Shown here piece by piece: positions 63,305-64,000 of a stretch of 64,000 bases of DNA. Numbering within the stretch: the stretch's first letter is position 1; the number at the start of each line of letters is the position of its first letter. A model generated the notes under the pieces. That model saw nothing but the letters and a program-made list of their open reading frames with translations. It was not told the origin of the DNA and did no database searches. A program made the translations under genes and the position numbers. Source of the stretch: Gammaproteobacteria bacterium (GTDB taxonomy: Bacteria > Pseudomonadota > Gammaproteobacteria > Pseudomonadales > Halieaceae); the NCBI GenBank assembly GCA_030427085.1, contig JAUHXH010000001.1:806001-870000 (forward strand), read 5' to 3'.

Positions 63305-64000
63305 TCAGGCCTCCCCGCGCTTGAGGTTGTTGAGGAAGGGCTCGAAGCCACTTTCGCCCAGCCAGTAACGCACCAGGTTGGATACGCCGCGGCTGGTCAA
63401 TGTGGCACCGGCCAGTCCGTCGATCTGGTGTTCGGCGCTGGCACCGGCGGGATCGACACTGCCCTTGATCACTTCGATCTCCACCTGCCCATCGTCGTAG
63501 ACTTTTTTGCCCGGCCAGATGTTCTTCCAGCGCGGGTTATCCACTTCACCACCGAGGCCGGCTGTTTCACCGTGCTCATAGAAGCCGATGCCGGTCACGG
63601 TATTGGCGTCAGCCTCCAGGCCGATAAAGCCGTAGAGCGTGGACCACAGTCCGTAGCCGTGGATTGGCAGAATGATCTTGTCCAGTTGGCCCTGCTCGTT
63701 ATTGACCAGGTACACCAAAGAGAAGTGTTCCTTGCGAATTATCTTCGCCGGGTCATCTTCACCGGCCAGGCGGACTGACTGCGCCGGATCCTTGGATGCC
63801 TTGCGCTGGTCGTAGCGCGCAGGGTCTACCGCGTCGGTAAACTCACCGGTGCGCAGATCCACCACTTTGGTGGACACACGCGCGAATTGCTCTTCCACGC
63901 CCTGGCTTTCATCCAGCAGGCCTGCGGCAGAGAGAATATTGCGCTTCATGTCCAGGGACTTGTTGCGCTCCTGCTCGGGCTTGAGCACCACCGCCGCGGT
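63305..64000 (-). CDS. nqrC: Na+-NQR subunit C, 5' end cut by window edge
   Basis: NqrC carries a covalently bound FMN on the periplasmic side. The visible 231 residues lack the N-terminal membrane anchor, which lies beyond 64000, and include VVLKPEQERNKSLD, the FMN-domain segment NEQGQLDKIILPIHGYGLWSTLYG, FYEHGETAGLGGEVDNPRW, and the FMN-attachment motif GLAGATLTSRG. It is 3 nt upstream of nqrD. nqrB and nqrA are expected further right. Confidence 0.95.
   Translation of the reverse strand, partial: TAAVVLKPEQERNKSLDMKRNILSAAGLLDESQGVEEQFARVSTKVVDLRTGEFTDAVDPARYDQRKASKDPAQSVRLAGEDDPAKIIRKEHFSLVYLVNNEQGQLDKIILPIHGYGLWSTLYGFIGLEADANTVTGIGFYEHGETAGLGGEVDNPRWKNIWPGKKVYDDGQVEIEVIKGSVDPAGASAEHQIDGLAGATLTSRGVSNLVRYWLGESGFEPFLNNLKRGEA

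Noticed and set aside
62630-63778. Open frame of 382 codons antisense to nqrD and nqrC
   Set aside because: It is His/Gln-rich with no motif, opposite two well-supported NQR genes.
1-64000. CRISPR array, insertion sequence, prophage or replication origin
   Set aside because: I found no regularly spaced repeats, no transposase or phage structural gene, and no dnaA-box cluster anywhere in the window.

Overview
The window looks like a chromosome segment of a marine gammaproteobacterium. It is GC-rich and carries a Na+-translocating NQR operon, heterotetrameric sarcosine oxidase, a TonB-dependent receptor and a Pseudomonas-like order of housekeeping genes. A Halieaceae/Cellvibrionales-type organism is my best guess; no rRNA or species marker is present, so this is inference. 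Most of the sequence is coding, with short spacers and many start/stop overlaps.

Left block (1-6.1 kb): yceD (cut by the edge), yceF (Maf-type m7GTP pyrophosphatase), a HAD phosphatase, rluC, and rne with a long structured leader. Then come tRNA-Ser(TGA), a BI-1 family gene (yccA-like), the sulfur-relay genes tusDCB-tusE, ybiB, trmA and phhB (6.2-11.0 kb). A patch of less conserved genes follows (11.0-15.1 kb): a possible nuclease, an all-alpha dUTPase, small membrane proteins and a mazEF toxin-antitoxin pair, ending at tRNA-Leu(TAA).

Middle (15.4-44.2 kb): an NSS transporter, a LEA-type lipoprotein, a trio of rimK, a RimB-type aspartic protease and a succinylglutamate-desuccinylase-like gene, then mscS and a CorA/ZntB transporter. 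Next is a plus-strand peptide-utilisation cluster (22.5-37.2 kb): alpha/beta hydrolase, M19 dipeptidase, AraC regulator, TonB receptor, GPH/MFS transporter, two DUF885 metallopeptidase-like proteins, an alpha/beta-hydrolase::M3-peptidase fusion, an iodotyrosine-deiodinase-like flavoprotein and a PhyH dioxygenase. It converges on a minus-strand operon for sarcosine oxidase (soxBDAG) with a branched-chain aminotransferase and a TetR regulator.

Right block (44.2-64 kb): a tRNA-Gly/tRNA-Cys locus with a tRNA-Gly pseudogene, pgsA, uvrC, murB, a low-molecular-weight phosphatase, kdsB, lpxK, msbA, exbD, exbB, comEC, a DUF2062 gene, lolCDE, nqrM, apbE and nqrF-E-D-C (nqrC cut by the edge). The lipid A, lipoprotein and murein genes form an envelope-biogenesis block.

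The most interesting signals are these. (1) The peptide cluster has a dehalogenase-type enzyme that keeps the complete halotyrosine-binding triad, suggesting use of halogenated tyrosine or its peptides. (2) A hydrolase and an M3 peptidase are fused in one 1063-residue protein. (3) Three tRNA genes each have a degenerate copy of their own 3' end 75-79 nt downstream, interrupted by a 4-bp mini-hairpin; the insert is shared between the Leu and Cys loci and shows a compensatory base change. (4) The tRNA order Gly-Cys-Leu known behind pgsA is kept but split by about 29 kb.
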